DNA from: Bacillota bacterium
GTDB taxonomy: Bacteria > Bacillota > Clostridia > Lachnospirales > Lachnospiraceae
DNA length: 64,000 bases
Assembly: GCA_023439505.1 (NCBI GenBank)
Contig: JAEXNR010000007.1
Coordinates: forward strand, 372,001-436,000
Reading direction: 5' to 3'
Shown: in pieces, positions 41,340 through 50,791 of the stretch
How positions within the stretch are numbered: position 1 is the first letter of the stretch
Layout of the letters: each line of letters starts with the position of its first letter
The notes under the pieces: generated by a model
The model's database searches: none
Seen by the model: the letters and a program-made list of their open reading frames with translations, nothing else
What the model was told of the DNA's origin: nothing
Made by a program: the position numbers and the translations under genes

Positions 41340-43643
41340 CTATTCGCTTCGCAGCGCCTCGACAGCATCTTTCTTAGCTGCAATTCTTGCCGGGATATGT
41401 CCGCCTAACATCGTCAAGATGGTACTGATGGAAACAAGAAGAACGGCATGAATTAATTGTAATTGCGCCACATTCTTTAACTCGGTCATATTATAAATGA
41501 CAGAATTGATCGGGAAGGTCAACAGCCATGCAATTACTACACCGAGCGTTCCGGAGAATATACCCAAAATAAATGTTTCTGCATCAAACACCCGGGAAAT
41601 ATCCTTCTTTCTGGCCCCCAGGGCTTTGAGAATACCAATTTCCTTGGTTCGTTCAAGAACAGAGGTATAGGTAATAATTCCGATCATAATCAAACTGACA
41701 ATCAGGGAGGTGGAGGAAAATGCGATCAATACCAGCGTTATACCATCCATAATTCCACTGGTCATGCCGGTTATGGTAGCTGCCAGATCATTATAGATGA
41801 TCTTATCCTCGTTTTGCGACTGCTTATTATTATAGTCATCTAAATATGCCAGGATAGAATCCTTGGTCTCAAAATTGATGGGATAGATTGAAATCATATA
41901 TGGATTTGCATTCCCCCCCAGGTAGGATAACATCTGATCCTTCTTCTGTTCATCCACAGCTTCCATAGTCAATACATTATAATCAGATTCTTCCTGACTC
42001 TGTACGATATCGGATGCTTTTGCATTATCTATCACCCGTTGTGCCAGTGAATCATTATAGGCAATACCTTCCTCAATGGCGGGAAAGCTCACATCTTCTT
42101 TCACACGAAGGATACCGACAATTTTCAGTGTAATATCATTGGTGGCATCATATAATTTATCGTAATCCTGATTGATGGTATATCCGCCGTACTCTGTCTT
42201 CACGTAATAATCATTATTCATGATTGCTTTTAACTCGGTACCTACGATCTCATCAAATTTAATGCTCTTTTGCTGCTTGGTATCAAATCCCAACTCCGCT
42301 GCTACGCTATCTTCTACTTCATTCTTTTTACTGACTACCAATACCAATTCCGTCTCATCCTTGGGGTACGCTCCGGCAAGTACATCAAAATTATCCTCCA
42401 GATAGCTGGAACCGGAAAGTTTGGTGGGATAGGAGGAAAATTTGATACCCTCGGACTTAACAGGCGTTACCTTTCCATCTGTTTTCTTCAGCAAATTCAA
42501 ACCAACGGTTCGGGTATATCCGATGCTTTTGCAGATAGCCGGATCCATTTGATCCAGATAGGTAAGGTAGTCCTCCGTAAATACGTTGGTATGCTGGGCT
42601 CTTTTCTCATCCTTATTATAAAGATAAACTTCATCCCCATCGGCATATTCGGTCTTTCCCATGAATTCATCTGTCATCTCGGCCCTTCGTTCTTTAAAGG
42701 CTTCCGAATCCACTTCCGTAGCCTGTTTGGAGATCAGAATAGGAAATTCCGTCATCGCACTCGTCTGAAAGTCATCAATCTGCAACTGGAATCCTACGGA
42801 AAGGCTGAGAATTAAAGCAATTCCTATGATACCGATACTGGAGGCAAATGCCGTTAAGAAGGTTCTTCCCAGCTTCGTTCTTATATTATTAAAAGACAAC
42901 CTTAATGCTGTGAGAAAGCTCATGCTTGTTTTCTTTAGGCGAAATTCGTCTTCGTTCAATGCCTGGGTATACGGATTGGAATCAGAGATGATCTTACCAT
43001 CCCGGAACTCTACGATACGATCGGAATATTGATGCGCCAGTTCCGGATTATGCGTTACCATAATCACCAATTTGTCGGATGCGACTTCTTTAATTAAATC
43101 CATGATCTGAATACTTGTCGTTGTATCAAGGGCACCGGTCGGTTCATCACAAAGCAGGATGTCAGGATCATTGGCTAGTGCTCTTGCAATGGCAACCCTC
43201 TGCATCTGTCCGCCGGAAAGCTGTCCCGGCTTTTTATGCAGATGTTCCTTCAATCCGACCTTCTCCAGTACCTCCAGTGCCTTCTTATGCTTCTCCACTC
43301 TTGAAACACCGCTCAGTGTCATTCCGATCTCTACATTTGAAACAATGCTTAAATGAGAAATCAGATTATAGCTTTGAAATACAAAGCCAATGGTGTTGTT
43401 GCGATATGCATCCCAATCCTTATCTTTGAAATTCTTGGTTGATTTTCCGTTTATAACAAGGTCTCCGGAATCATATCGATCCAGTCCGCCAATAATATTC
43501 AGACAGGTGGTTTTTCCAGATCCGCTGGCTCCAAGGATCGCAACGAATTCATGCTTACGAAACATGACCGAAATCTCATCCAGTGCCGCCGTCTTAAAAT
43601 CCCCGATTTGATAGGATTTTTTTATCTTTTTCAATTCTAGCAT
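41340..43643 (-). CDS. ABC transporter with fused ATPase and FtsX-type permease
   Basis: A 767-residue MacB-like protein. The N-terminal ATPase has Walker A GASGSGKTT (38-46), signature LSGGQMQRVAIARALA and Walker B DILLCDEPTGALD. One membrane helix near residue 260 is followed by a large extracytoplasmic domain of about 370 residues, then three helices at the C-terminus and the FtsX/MacB end ARIAAKKDAVEALRSE. Type VII ABC proteins of this form transmit force to the outside or export peptides, rather than form a simple channel. The promoter contains a palindrome that resembles TetR-type operators. No partner gene is adjacent. Confidence 0.92.
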   Translation of the reverse strand: MLELKKIKKSYQIGDFKTAALDEISVMFRKHEFVAILGASGSGKTTCLNIIGGLDRYDSGDLVINGKSTKNFKDKDWDAYRNNTIGFVFQSYNLISHLSIVSNVEIGMTLSGVSRVEKHKKALEVLEKVGLKEHLHKKPGQLSGGQMQRVAIARALANDPDILLCDEPTGALDTTTSIQIMDLIKEVASDKLVIMVTHNPELAHQYSDRIVEFRDGKIISDSNPYTQALNEDEFRLKKTSMSFLTALRLSFNNIRTKLGRTFLTAFASSIGIIGIALILSLSVGFQLQIDDFQTSAMTEFPILISKQATEVDSEAFKERRAEMTDEFMGKTEYADGDEVYLYNKDEKRAQHTNVFTEDYLTYLDQMDPAICKSIGYTRTVGLNLLKKTDGKVTPVKSEGIKFSSYPTKLSGSSYLEDNFDVLAGAYPKDETELVLVVSKKNEVEDSVAAELGFDTKQQKSIKFDEIVGTELKAIMNNDYYVKTEYGGYTINQDYDKLYDATNDITLKIVGILRVKEDVSFPAIEEGIAYNDSLAQRVIDNAKASDIVQSQEESDYNVLTMEAVDEQKKDQMLSYLGGNANPYMISIYPINFETKDSILAYLDDYNNKQSQNEDKIIYNDLAATITGMTSGIMDGITLVLIAFSSTSLIVSLIMIGIITYTSVLERTKEIGILKALGARKKDISRVFDAETFILGIFSGTLGVVIAWLLTFPINSVIYNMTELKNVAQLQLIHAVLLVSISTILTMLGGHIPARIAAKKDAVEALRSE

Positions 43644-43689
43644 ATTGATGTCCTTTCTTTTCCATAAATTACTTCTTTAAGATATGGTA

Positions 43690-43718
43690 AGTATATTGAT
43701 AAACACACTGAGTGTCAA
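43690..43718 (-). promoter_or_regulatory. Promoter of the MacB-like gene with internal palindrome
   Basis: On the minus strand TTGACA (43713-43718), a 17-base spacer and TATACT (43690-43695). The spacer has ACACTCAGTGT, a palindrome of five-base arms around one base, overlapping the -35 hexamer. Placement suits repression by a TetR-like protein; no such gene is close. Confidence 0.75.
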
Positions 43719-43824
43719 TCATTCCGGCTTCGATTTAAGTTTAATTTAATATTGTTATAAGGATTTTTATAAACGAATTAGAAATATTAATTTATATTTC
43801 ACTGAACATATTGTAAGGTGTTCC

Positions 43825-44580
43825 TTAGGAAAATATTCCTGCCTGATTTATTTTCCTATGGTTCTTAGCGGCCTCCTCTAAATATCTGAGAATTAATTTA
43901 TGTGGTGCTTGTTCTGTGGAACCAAGCTGGGGTTGGAACAGCGTTGCAATATAAAATGCTTTCCCGGACAATTCGAAAATCCTGACCTCACCCTGTTCAT
44001 CCACCCCGGCCACATGAAATCCATTACATTGCAAGGTGTCCTGATAGACCGGATTCAAACCGAAATTACAGTTGTATTTTTCTTCAATGCAATCAGCTTT
44101 CTCATAAATATGATATATCATGCTATCTCTTTTTAGATAAATCGTTTTGGTCTCCCCTATCAAGGAACAGGATAGCGGCTGAATAAAAAATCCGGACGCC
44201 TCTGATCGTTCCTCTCTCCCATGCAGTTCTTCATGTGCAACATGTTCCATTCCCAATACATGCATTGCATATTCCATGACTGCATGCTGAAACCCACCGC
44301 AGGTGCCTAGAAACGGAGCGTCGCCTTCCCGAATGTATTGGATTGCCCGAATGGCACCGGAAAAGCTCTGATATGGACTCCCTGGAGCACACCAGAACGC
44401 ATCATAACCGGATCGTAATGCTGACAGATCCCCCTCCAGTTCAGGTGTCGGCAGCCAGGTAGTCTGTGTTTGTAAGCAAAGATGCTCAGAGCAATGTCTG
44501 ATGGCTTCATTTGTTGCCTGATGAGAGACTCTGTTTTCTTCATAGTCTCCGATAATACCTATTTTAATAATCTCTTCCAT
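43825..44580 (-). CDS. CTP-synthase-C-terminus-like class I amidotransferase homologue
   Basis: A 251-residue protein of the group annotated as CTP synthase C-terminal region-related (seleno)protein. The nucleophile position is C94 in FLGTCGGFQHAV; in some relatives this is selenocysteine, here a normal Cys. The place of the catalytic His-Pro-Glu of glutaminases reads LFQPQLGS, so the His and Glu are both Gln and ordinary glutaminase activity is doubtful. GGAGG precedes the ATG at 44580; the extra seven codons upstream have no site. It is a single gene. The function is unknown. Confidence 0.82.
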   Translation of the reverse strand: MEEIIKIGIIGDYEENRVSHQATNEAIRHCSEHLCLQTQTTWLPTPELEGDLSALRSGYDAFWCAPGSPYQSFSGAIRAIQYIREGDAPFLGTCGGFQHAVMEYAMHVLGMEHVAHEELHGREERSEASGFFIQPLSCSLIGETKTIYLKRDSMIYHIYEKADCIEEKYNCNFGLNPVYQDTLQCNGFHVAGVDEQGEVRIFELSGKAFYIATLFQPQLGSTEQAPHKLILRYLEEAAKNHRKINQAGIFS

Positions 44581-44714
44581 AGTAATCCTCCCTGCTTCCA
44601 ATGCCCGCGAATTTGGACGTCAGTACAAATTTGGCGTATGAAAATGTTAATTTCAACCTAACTCCCTCCTCAAATCTTATGATGACAGGTATACTAATCA
44701 GGGTAATATAAAAA

Positions 44715-44749
44715 GCTGTTATAAGAAAACATAATTTTCTTATAACAGC
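44715..44749 (-). terminator. Terminator after pnp
   Basis: GCTGTTATAAGAAAA and TTTTCTTATAACAGC are perfect 15-base arms with a five-base loop, followed on the minus strand by TTTTTATATT. A strong terminator. Confidence 0.92.
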
Positions 44750-44769
44750 CCTAATATTTCGTTATATAA

Positions 44770-46857
44770 TTACTTTACATCCTTGATGCTGAAGCTGATT
44801 CTTCCCATTTTATCCTGTCCAAGGCATACAACCTTAACTTTTTCACCCATCGTCAGAACATCCTCCACATGATCAATTCTCTGTTTGGAGATCTTGGAGA
44901 TATGAACCATACCCTCTTTACCAGGCGCAAATTCAATAAAGGCACCGAAATCTTTGATGCTGACAACCTTACCTTCGTATTGCTTGCCTTCTTCAAATTC
45001 TGTTACGATCATCTGAATCATCTCAACTGCCTTCTGGATGCTTTCTTTGTCAACACCGCATACAGAAACTGCACCGTCATCGGTAATGTCAATCTTCACA
45101 CCGGTCTGATCAATAATTGCATTGATTGTCTTACCGCGCTGACCGACAACTTCACCGATCTTAGAAGGATCAATCTTAATTTGAACAATCTTAGGCGAAT
45201 AAGGTCCTACTTCTTTTCTGGGCTCTGAGATCACAGGTGCCATGATGTCATCCAAAATATAAGTTCTTGCTTCCTTGGTTCTATAGATTGCCTTCTCAAT
45301 AATTTCTCTTGTTAAACCGTGAATCTTAATGTCCATCTGGATTGCCGTAATTCCCTTATGAGAACCTGCGACCTTAAAGTCCATATCTCCGAAGAAATCT
45401 TCCAGACCCTGGATGTCTGTTAATATGATGTAGTCATCATCTGCCTCACCGGTAACAAGACCTACGGAAATACCGGCAACCATTGCTTTGATCGGAACAC
45501 CTGCAGCCATCAAAGATAAGGTTGATGCACATATACTTCCCTGTGAGGTTGATCCGTTGGATTCTAATACTTCGGATACGGTACGGATTGCATAGGGGAA
45601 TTCCTCTTCGGAAGGAAGTACCGGTACAAGTGCTTTTTCAGCCAATGCACCGTGACCGATTTCACGTCTTCCCGGACCTCTGGAAGGCTTTGTCTCACCT
45701 ACGGAGTAGGAAGGGAAATTATAATGGTGCATATATCTCTTACCGGTCTCATTCTCATCGATCCCATCAAGCTTTTGTGTCTCAGCCAAAGCACCTAAGG
45801 TAGTGATGGTAAGAACCTGTGTCTGTCCACGGGTAAACATACCGGAACCATGAGTTCTTGGCAGTACATCAACTTCTGCAGCCAGCTTTCTGATCTGGGT
45901 AATCTCTCTTCCGTCCGGCCGTTTCTTATCCTTTAAGATCATCTTACGAACGGTCTTTTTCTCAAATTTATAAACTGCTTCACCAATCAATGATACCCAT
46001 TCCGGATGAATTTCTTCATATCGTGCTGCCAGTCGATCCGTGATTTCTCTGATATTGGCTTCCCTTACCTGTTTCTCATCAGTAAATACAGCTACTTCCA
46101 TCGCCTCAGAGGTAATGAAGTTTACCATATCCTCATACAGATCTGCAGGTGTCTCGCATTTGATATAGGAATGTTTTTCTTTGCCGCATTCAGCAACAAT
46201 CGTATCAATAAATGCGATTACCTTCTGATTTAACTCATGCGCTGCAAAAATCGCTTCGATCATTCTATCCTCAGGTAGCTCATCTGCTCCAGCTTCAATC
46301 ATGATCACCTTATCTTTGGTGGACGCAACCGTAAGAGATAAAGTAGATTTTTCTCTCTGTGCGGAGGTAGGATTAAATACAAATTCTCCATCCACCATTC
46401 CTACCATAGTAGAAGCAGTCGGTCCGTCAAACGGTATATCCGAAATACAAGTTGCGATGGCAGATCCAAGCATTGCTGTAAGTTCAGGGGAACAATCCTG
46501 ATCCACACACAATACAAGATTATTTAATGTAACATCATTCCTGTAATCTTTTGGAAATAACGGTCTCATCGGACGATCAATAACACGGGAAGTAAGGATT
46601 GCATTTTCGGAGGGTTTACTCTCTCTCTTGATAAAACCTCCCGGGATTTTGCCTACTGCATATAATTTCTCTTCGTATTCAACACTTAAGGGGAAGAAAT
46701 CGATTCCCTCTCTCGGTTTATCAGATGCGGTGGCTGTAGATAAAACAACCGTATCACCGTAGTGCATAAATGCAGCACCGTTTGCCTGTGCGGCAACTCT
46801 GCCCACATCAACAGTTAATGTTCTTCCTGCAAGTTCCATTGAAAAACTTTTGTACAT
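44770..46857 (-). CDS. pnp: Polynucleotide phosphorylase
   Basis: A 695-residue exoribonuclease that degrades RNA 3' to 5' with phosphate. Two RNase PH domains flank a helical region (the second starts near RPDGREITQIRKLAAEV, with the active-site block GSTSQGSICASTLSLMAAGV). A KH domain (IGEVVGQRGKTINAIID) near 560 and an S1 domain (FGAFIEFAPGKEGMVHISKI) close the protein. The start is at 46857, where AAGGAG lies seven bases upstream; an ATG six codons earlier lacks a site. A leader hairpin upstream may mediate autoregulation. Normally next to rpsO; here a MATE gene is between. Confidence 0.98.
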   Translation of the reverse strand: MYKSFSMELAGRTLTVDVGRVAAQANGAAFMHYGDTVVLSTATASDKPREGIDFFPLSVEYEEKLYAVGKIPGGFIKRESKPSENAILTSRVIDRPMRPLFPKDYRNDVTLNNLVLCVDQDCSPELTAMLGSAIATCISDIPFDGPTASTMVGMVDGEFVFNPTSAQREKSTLSLTVASTKDKVIMIEAGADELPEDRMIEAIFAAHELNQKVIAFIDTIVAECGKEKHSYIKCETPADLYEDMVNFITSEAMEVAVFTDEKQVREANIREITDRLAARYEEIHPEWVSLIGEAVYKFEKKTVRKMILKDKKRPDGREITQIRKLAAEVDVLPRTHGSGMFTRGQTQVLTITTLGALAETQKLDGIDENETGKRYMHHYNFPSYSVGETKPSRGPGRREIGHGALAEKALVPVLPSEEEFPYAIRTVSEVLESNGSTSQGSICASTLSLMAAGVPIKAMVAGISVGLVTGEADDDYIILTDIQGLEDFFGDMDFKVAGSHKGITAIQMDIKIHGLTREIIEKAIYRTKEARTYILDDIMAPVISEPRKEVGPYSPKIVQIKIDPSKIGEVVGQRGKTINAIIDQTGVKIDITDDGAVSVCGVDKESIQKAVEMIQMIVTEFEEGKQYEGKVVSIKDFGAFIEFAPGKEGMVHISKISKQRIDHVEDVLTMGEKVKVVCLGQDKMGRISFSIKDVK

Positions 46858-46913
46858 ATTTTGTCTCCTTTTCATTCATCATTGAATTACAAGAGCCGGA
46901 GGAACCGAAACAA

Positions 46914-46955
46914 CTGAAAAACCTACCGAACCACTCCCACCGATAACCTTTTCAG
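46914..46955 (-). promoter_or_regulatory. Leader stem-loop of pnp
   Basis: CTGAAAA (46914-46920) pairs with TTTTCAG (46949-46955) around a 28-base G-rich arm, 57 bases before the pnp start. pnp leaders of other bacteria contain hairpins that RNase III cuts in autocontrol; this is only a positional parallel. Between 46956 and 47244 I see a further CGGG/CCCG stem and otherwise AT-rich DNA. Confidence 0.4.
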
Positions 46956-47244
46956 AAGTCTCGGGTTGTCCTCCCGTTACTCTAACCATAATATTATAAC
47001 ATTATTATTACCAATATGCTACATATTTTTTCACCTTATAGTAAATGTTACAAATAATATGACTTGATTATCAACATAATATGCAATTAAAATTCCCAAT
47101 ATAATTGTTTCTCATCCATTTCCTTAAGCGCCCTGTATGTTGTTCTTTACAAATCTTGTCTCATCTTCCGACACCACTTATCATATTTCAAAAACTGCCA
47201 CTTTTTTCTCAACACTCGTAAGTCTTTACGCTTGTTCCATCTAT

Positions 47245-48651
47245 TTATCCGGCTACGATATTCCTTAACCACTTTTTCTTACGGTAGCGAATAAAACCAA
47301 AGATCAGTTTATACACTTCCTCAATCATAATCATACCATAAACAATATAGATGGGCAGTTGAAGAACCAATCCTCCAATGATTGCCATTGGGATACCAAT
47401 GATCCATACCCCTGTAACATCTAAAAATAATGCAGCCTTCGTATCCCCGCCGCATCTTAGGATTGCAACGATAATCAATGCATTTAACATTTTAACAGGC
47501 ATAAATAAAGCAAACATCAGCAGACAGCTTTTAATATACTCTGCCACAATCGGAGAAATGGAATTCCCATAAATCAAAACAATAACTTCTCTTCCCAAAA
47601 TCGTAATCACCGACATCAACAAGGTCAGACAAAGCTGAAGGACCATATAGTGCTTTGCATAGCGCTCTGCCCGGTCAAGCTCATCCGCTCCTAATTCATT
47701 GCCAAGAATTACTGCTGCCGCATTGCAGATACCAAAGAAGAATACCATTGCCACCTGTTCCACGGTTCCGGTGATGGTGATTGCCGCAGTAGCCGCATCT
47801 CCCATCCGGCCATAGACCAGCGAATACATGGTGACCCCCAGTCCCCACATAAATTCATTTAAGATAACAGGTGCCGCTGTAGCAAAAAACTTCATGATAA
47901 ATACCTTATGAAGAAGAAAAAATCCCTTCTCCTTAACTTTATCAATACCGGAATGAATAAAGTCCCCCACTCCGTCATCCCCGGCCTTGCGGGTATAGAT
48001 GACCAGCAACAATGCACAGACTTCGAATATCCTGGCAATTAAGGTTGCCAGTGCGGATCCTGCGACACCCATATGAGGAAAACCCAGATTGCCAAAGATT
48101 AAGCAATAGTTTAAAAACACGTCAATCATGATGGCAAATGTAGTGATGATGACCGGCAGTTTAACAAAATTCATACTTCGCAGAATCGAAGCATATACAT
48201 TTGTAACTGCCGTCAAAGGGTAGCTAAAGGCGATGATCCACAGATACGTTGCTCCCAATCGAATCGTCTCGTCCTTCGGTGTAAAAATACGCATAACAAA
48301 TTCCGGGTGAAGTATACTTGGCACTAAAAACAACAGAGATCCTCCCACCCCTAAGAGCAGAGAGATGCGGAGTACCCGTTTAATATTCACCGGTTCTCTC
48401 TTCCCCCAATACTGTGCGGCTAATATGCTGGAGCCGCTGCAGATACCAAAGAGCAAAAGAGAAAAAACAAAAAAGACCTTATTTGCCAGTCCTACCGATG
48501 CAACTGCCGTCTCCCCCAACTTACCGATCATTAAAACATCCACGAGATTCAAGAAATTATTTAATAAATTTTGCAGGGCGACAGGAATGGCAATGGCAAT
48601 CGTTTTTCTAAGGAACGCCTTGTCCCTTAGCATGTGTTTCATATAATTCAT
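47245..48651 (-). CDS. MATE family efflux transporter
   Basis: A 468-residue multidrug and toxin extrusion protein with about twelve membrane helices in two related halves. The NFLNLVDVLMIGKLGETAVASV motif in helix 1 and the matching segment in the second half are typical of the DinF/NorM group. It should export cationic drugs or metabolites in exchange for Na+ or H+. The start is uncertain: a TTG at 48663, ATG at 48651 and ATG at 48642 are all possible and only a weak GGGTT site is seen; I use 48651. It interrupts the usual rpsO-pnp pair. Confidence 0.9.
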   Translation of the reverse strand: MNYMKHMLRDKAFLRKTIAIAIPVALQNLLNNFLNLVDVLMIGKLGETAVASVGLANKVFFVFSLLLFGICSGSSILAAQYWGKREPVNIKRVLRISLLLGVGGSLLFLVPSILHPEFVMRIFTPKDETIRLGATYLWIIAFSYPLTAVTNVYASILRSMNFVKLPVIITTFAIMIDVFLNYCLIFGNLGFPHMGVAGSALATLIARIFEVCALLLVIYTRKAGDDGVGDFIHSGIDKVKEKGFFLLHKVFIMKFFATAAPVILNEFMWGLGVTMYSLVYGRMGDAATAAITITGTVEQVAMVFFFGICNAAAVILGNELGADELDRAERYAKHYMVLQLCLTLLMSVITILGREVIVLIYGNSISPIVAEYIKSCLLMFALFMPVKMLNALIIVAILRCGGDTKAALFLDVTGVWIIGIPMAIIGGLVLQLPIYIVYGMIMIEEVYKLIFGFIRYRKKKWLRNIVAG

Positions 48652-48735
48652 GATATAACCCAATCTTTCTGATAATTAATATCAACTTAATATGTAACGG
48701 GAAACATTCCATCTCCCGAATCTGTTTTGAAATAA

Positions 48736-48782
48736 TAAAAAACTGCCCCCTCTCAGCACTACAGCCATGAATGGGACAGTTA
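48736..48782 (-). terminator. Terminator after rpsO
   Basis: On the minus strand AACTGTCCC pairs with GGGGCAGTT, with G-U pairs, around a loop of about 25 bases, followed by TTTTATTATT. It separates rpsO from the MATE gene. Confidence 0.8.
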
Positions 48783-48805
48783 TTATCTTTGTGTCAGACT
48801 ATTAC

Positions 48806-49072
48806 CTATTTTCTTAAACCTAAACGGTCTATTAATTCACGATAACCTTCGATATTGGTTTTCTTTAAATACTCAAGTAAACCTCTTCTTTGTCCAACCA
48901 TCTTAAGAAGTCCTCTTCTGGAATGGTGATCCTTCTTATTGCTTTTCAAATGCTCTGTTAATTCAGTGATTCTTTCTGTTAAAAGAGCGATCTGTACTTC
49001 GGGAGAACCTGTATCCTCAGGTGTTCTTCCAAAATTTTTGATAATTTCCTGTTTCTTTTCTTTGCTAATCAT
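48806..49072 (-). CDS. rpsO: 30S ribosomal protein S15
   Basis: An 88-residue S15 that binds 16S rRNA in the central domain. GRTPEDTGSPEVQIALLTER and HHSRRGLLKMVGQRRGLLEY are conserved blocks, and the length is standard. GAGGAATATAAC precedes the ATG. The leader contains GAATC/GATTC and CCGG repeats (about 49105-49135) that might support S15 autoregulation, which is known in other bacteria but unproven here. Its own promoter is probable (TTTACA, 17 bases, TAAGAT). Confidence 0.98.
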   Translation of the reverse strand: MISKEKKQEIIKNFGRTPEDTGSPEVQIALLTERITELTEHLKSNKKDHHSRRGLLKMVGQRRGLLEYLKKTNIEGYRELIDRLGLRK

Positions 49073-49196
49073 GTTATATTCCTCCTTATAATGAAATTAC
49101 CTGATACTAAGAATCGGCCGGAGTGTCCTGATTCCGGGTATCGGCTGATATTACTTTGGTATCTTAACACATTATCCGCTTGTTGTAAACATATTT

Positions 49197-50789
49197 TTAT
49201 GCCTTCCCCGTATATTCCGATCGATCAATCAGATTCCCGCAGGCCAGAAATAACACCACCGTAATCAGAACGCAAAACACTGTAAAGGGAAGGGTACATA
49301 GAAATCCAAGGCTTGCGGGAAGCAGGTATGCCGCTAAAAAGGAAGCAGCAACCGCCGGTGTTAATATCACTACCAATAACCCGATCCCAATCAACATTTG
49401 AATTACCGCATTAGGCTGTCCGCCCAGTACTCTCTGATATAATATGGTGATCCCTACAAATAAAGCTCCGGCAGAGGCATAAGCCAGCGCCGCAAACATG
49501 CAGGTCGGCAAATCCCCGCTTCCCACCACAGCCAGAACACCAAAGAGAAATACCGCATCCACGCAGGGTTTTAAGATAGAAGTAACAGACGCCATCAAAA
49601 CCTTCTTCGCAGAAGATATTGGAATTAAATAAATATAGGGTTTCATTAATTCAATCTTTAATTTGCCCATAAATGTGCCAAAATACAATAAATAAATGAA
49701 AACAGCCAGTATGATATAGATTGCACCGGGTACTTTTAAATTATAACCGGCAATTCCCGCTGCAACACTCATAAATATAGTAAATTTACTGATAAATACG
49801 AAACGATTTTCTCTTTTCATTTCCAGCAGATGCTTATACAGTATGGCATTACCGCCACTTCCTTTTAAAACAAATCCCCGGGTATCTCTGACCTTAATTT
49901 TTTTATCACTCTTTCGCTGAGGATTTCTTCCCTCTTTGGCTGCCTGGGTCATCTGATAGGTAAATTCCGTTGAAATTAAAACATCCTCGTAATAGTCAGC
50001 TTTCCCTATTGTAAGCAGGGAAATCATTCCGATGGTAACGATCAGAAATAATCCGAAACCAAGCAACGTTGATCCCCAAACCCCTGCCACCACTCCTTTG
50101 ATGAACATTACCGTCCATCCTGCAATGGGAAAATATTCGAACCAGGAGCTGTCAACTGTTTGAAACATTGCTTCCATAATTCCAATCCGTTGCTGCCACT
50201 GAAGGAACAATACATAGAGTATAAGAATGCCAAGAAGCAGATACAGGACCATTTTCACCATATTCTTACGTATCTTATTTCCATTTGAAACGATATAGAT
50301 GGAGATGGATAAAAGCTGACAGAACAATACCATAACCGCATAGATAAAGAACAGAGCAATGATTTCTTTCCAACCATATCCAAAACTGATCTTTAAATTC
50401 CCTACCTGGTAAAGAATGAAAAAGGAAGCAAGTAAGGCCTTGCCGATGGAGCTTAATAATCCGTACATCAAAATCTTCTTGGATGAGATTGGAGCCACAA
50501 ATAAGAGGCCCACATCTGCCATAGTGAATAATGAGGAACCTGTTGATAATCCTGTAAAGGTAAAGGTAACCATATACAGAATTCCAAATCCTGTGATGGC
50601 CAGATATATAATTCTTTCATCTGCATAGCTTAACTTCCCGGGATCATTACCTGCAAAGATCATCATAACTACTGAGAACACAATCATCACAATCACAAAG
50701 AGATAAAGGATCAACATCGCCGGTTTTTGCTTCAATATCAGAATCCGATTCTTAAGTTGTGTTAACAGCAAATAAGCAAGCGCTTTCAT
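49197..50789 (-). CDS. Putative ABC exporter membrane protein
   Basis: A 530-residue polytopic protein with about twelve membrane helices and no ATPase motif. It belongs to the putative ABC exporter family found beside stand-alone ABC ATPases in Clostridia. A polar loop around residues 275-320 (KEGRNPQRKSDKKIKVRDTR) separates the halves. The gene begins two bases after the stop of the ATPase gene, so the two form a transporter. The substrate is unknown. It is located at the end of the nusA-ribF operon and may be co-transcribed, since the gap to ribF is only 41 bases. Confidence 0.83.
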   Translation of the reverse strand: MKALAYLLLTQLKNRILILKQKPAMLILYLFVIVMIVFSVVMMIFAGNDPGKLSYADERIIYLAITGFGILYMVTFTFTGLSTGSSLFTMADVGLLFVAPISSKKILMYGLLSSIGKALLASFFILYQVGNLKISFGYGWKEIIALFFIYAVMVLFCQLLSISIYIVSNGNKIRKNMVKMVLYLLLGILILYVLFLQWQQRIGIMEAMFQTVDSSWFEYFPIAGWTVMFIKGVVAGVWGSTLLGFGLFLIVTIGMISLLTIGKADYYEDVLISTEFTYQMTQAAKEGRNPQRKSDKKIKVRDTRGFVLKGSGGNAILYKHLLEMKRENRFVFISKFTIFMSVAAGIAGYNLKVPGAIYIILAVFIYLLYFGTFMGKLKIELMKPYIYLIPISSAKKVLMASVTSILKPCVDAVFLFGVLAVVGSGDLPTCMFAALAYASAGALFVGITILYQRVLGGQPNAVIQMLIGIGLLVVILTPAVAASFLAAYLLPASLGFLCTLPFTVFCVLITVVLFLACGNLIDRSEYTGKA

Positions 50790-50791
50790 AT

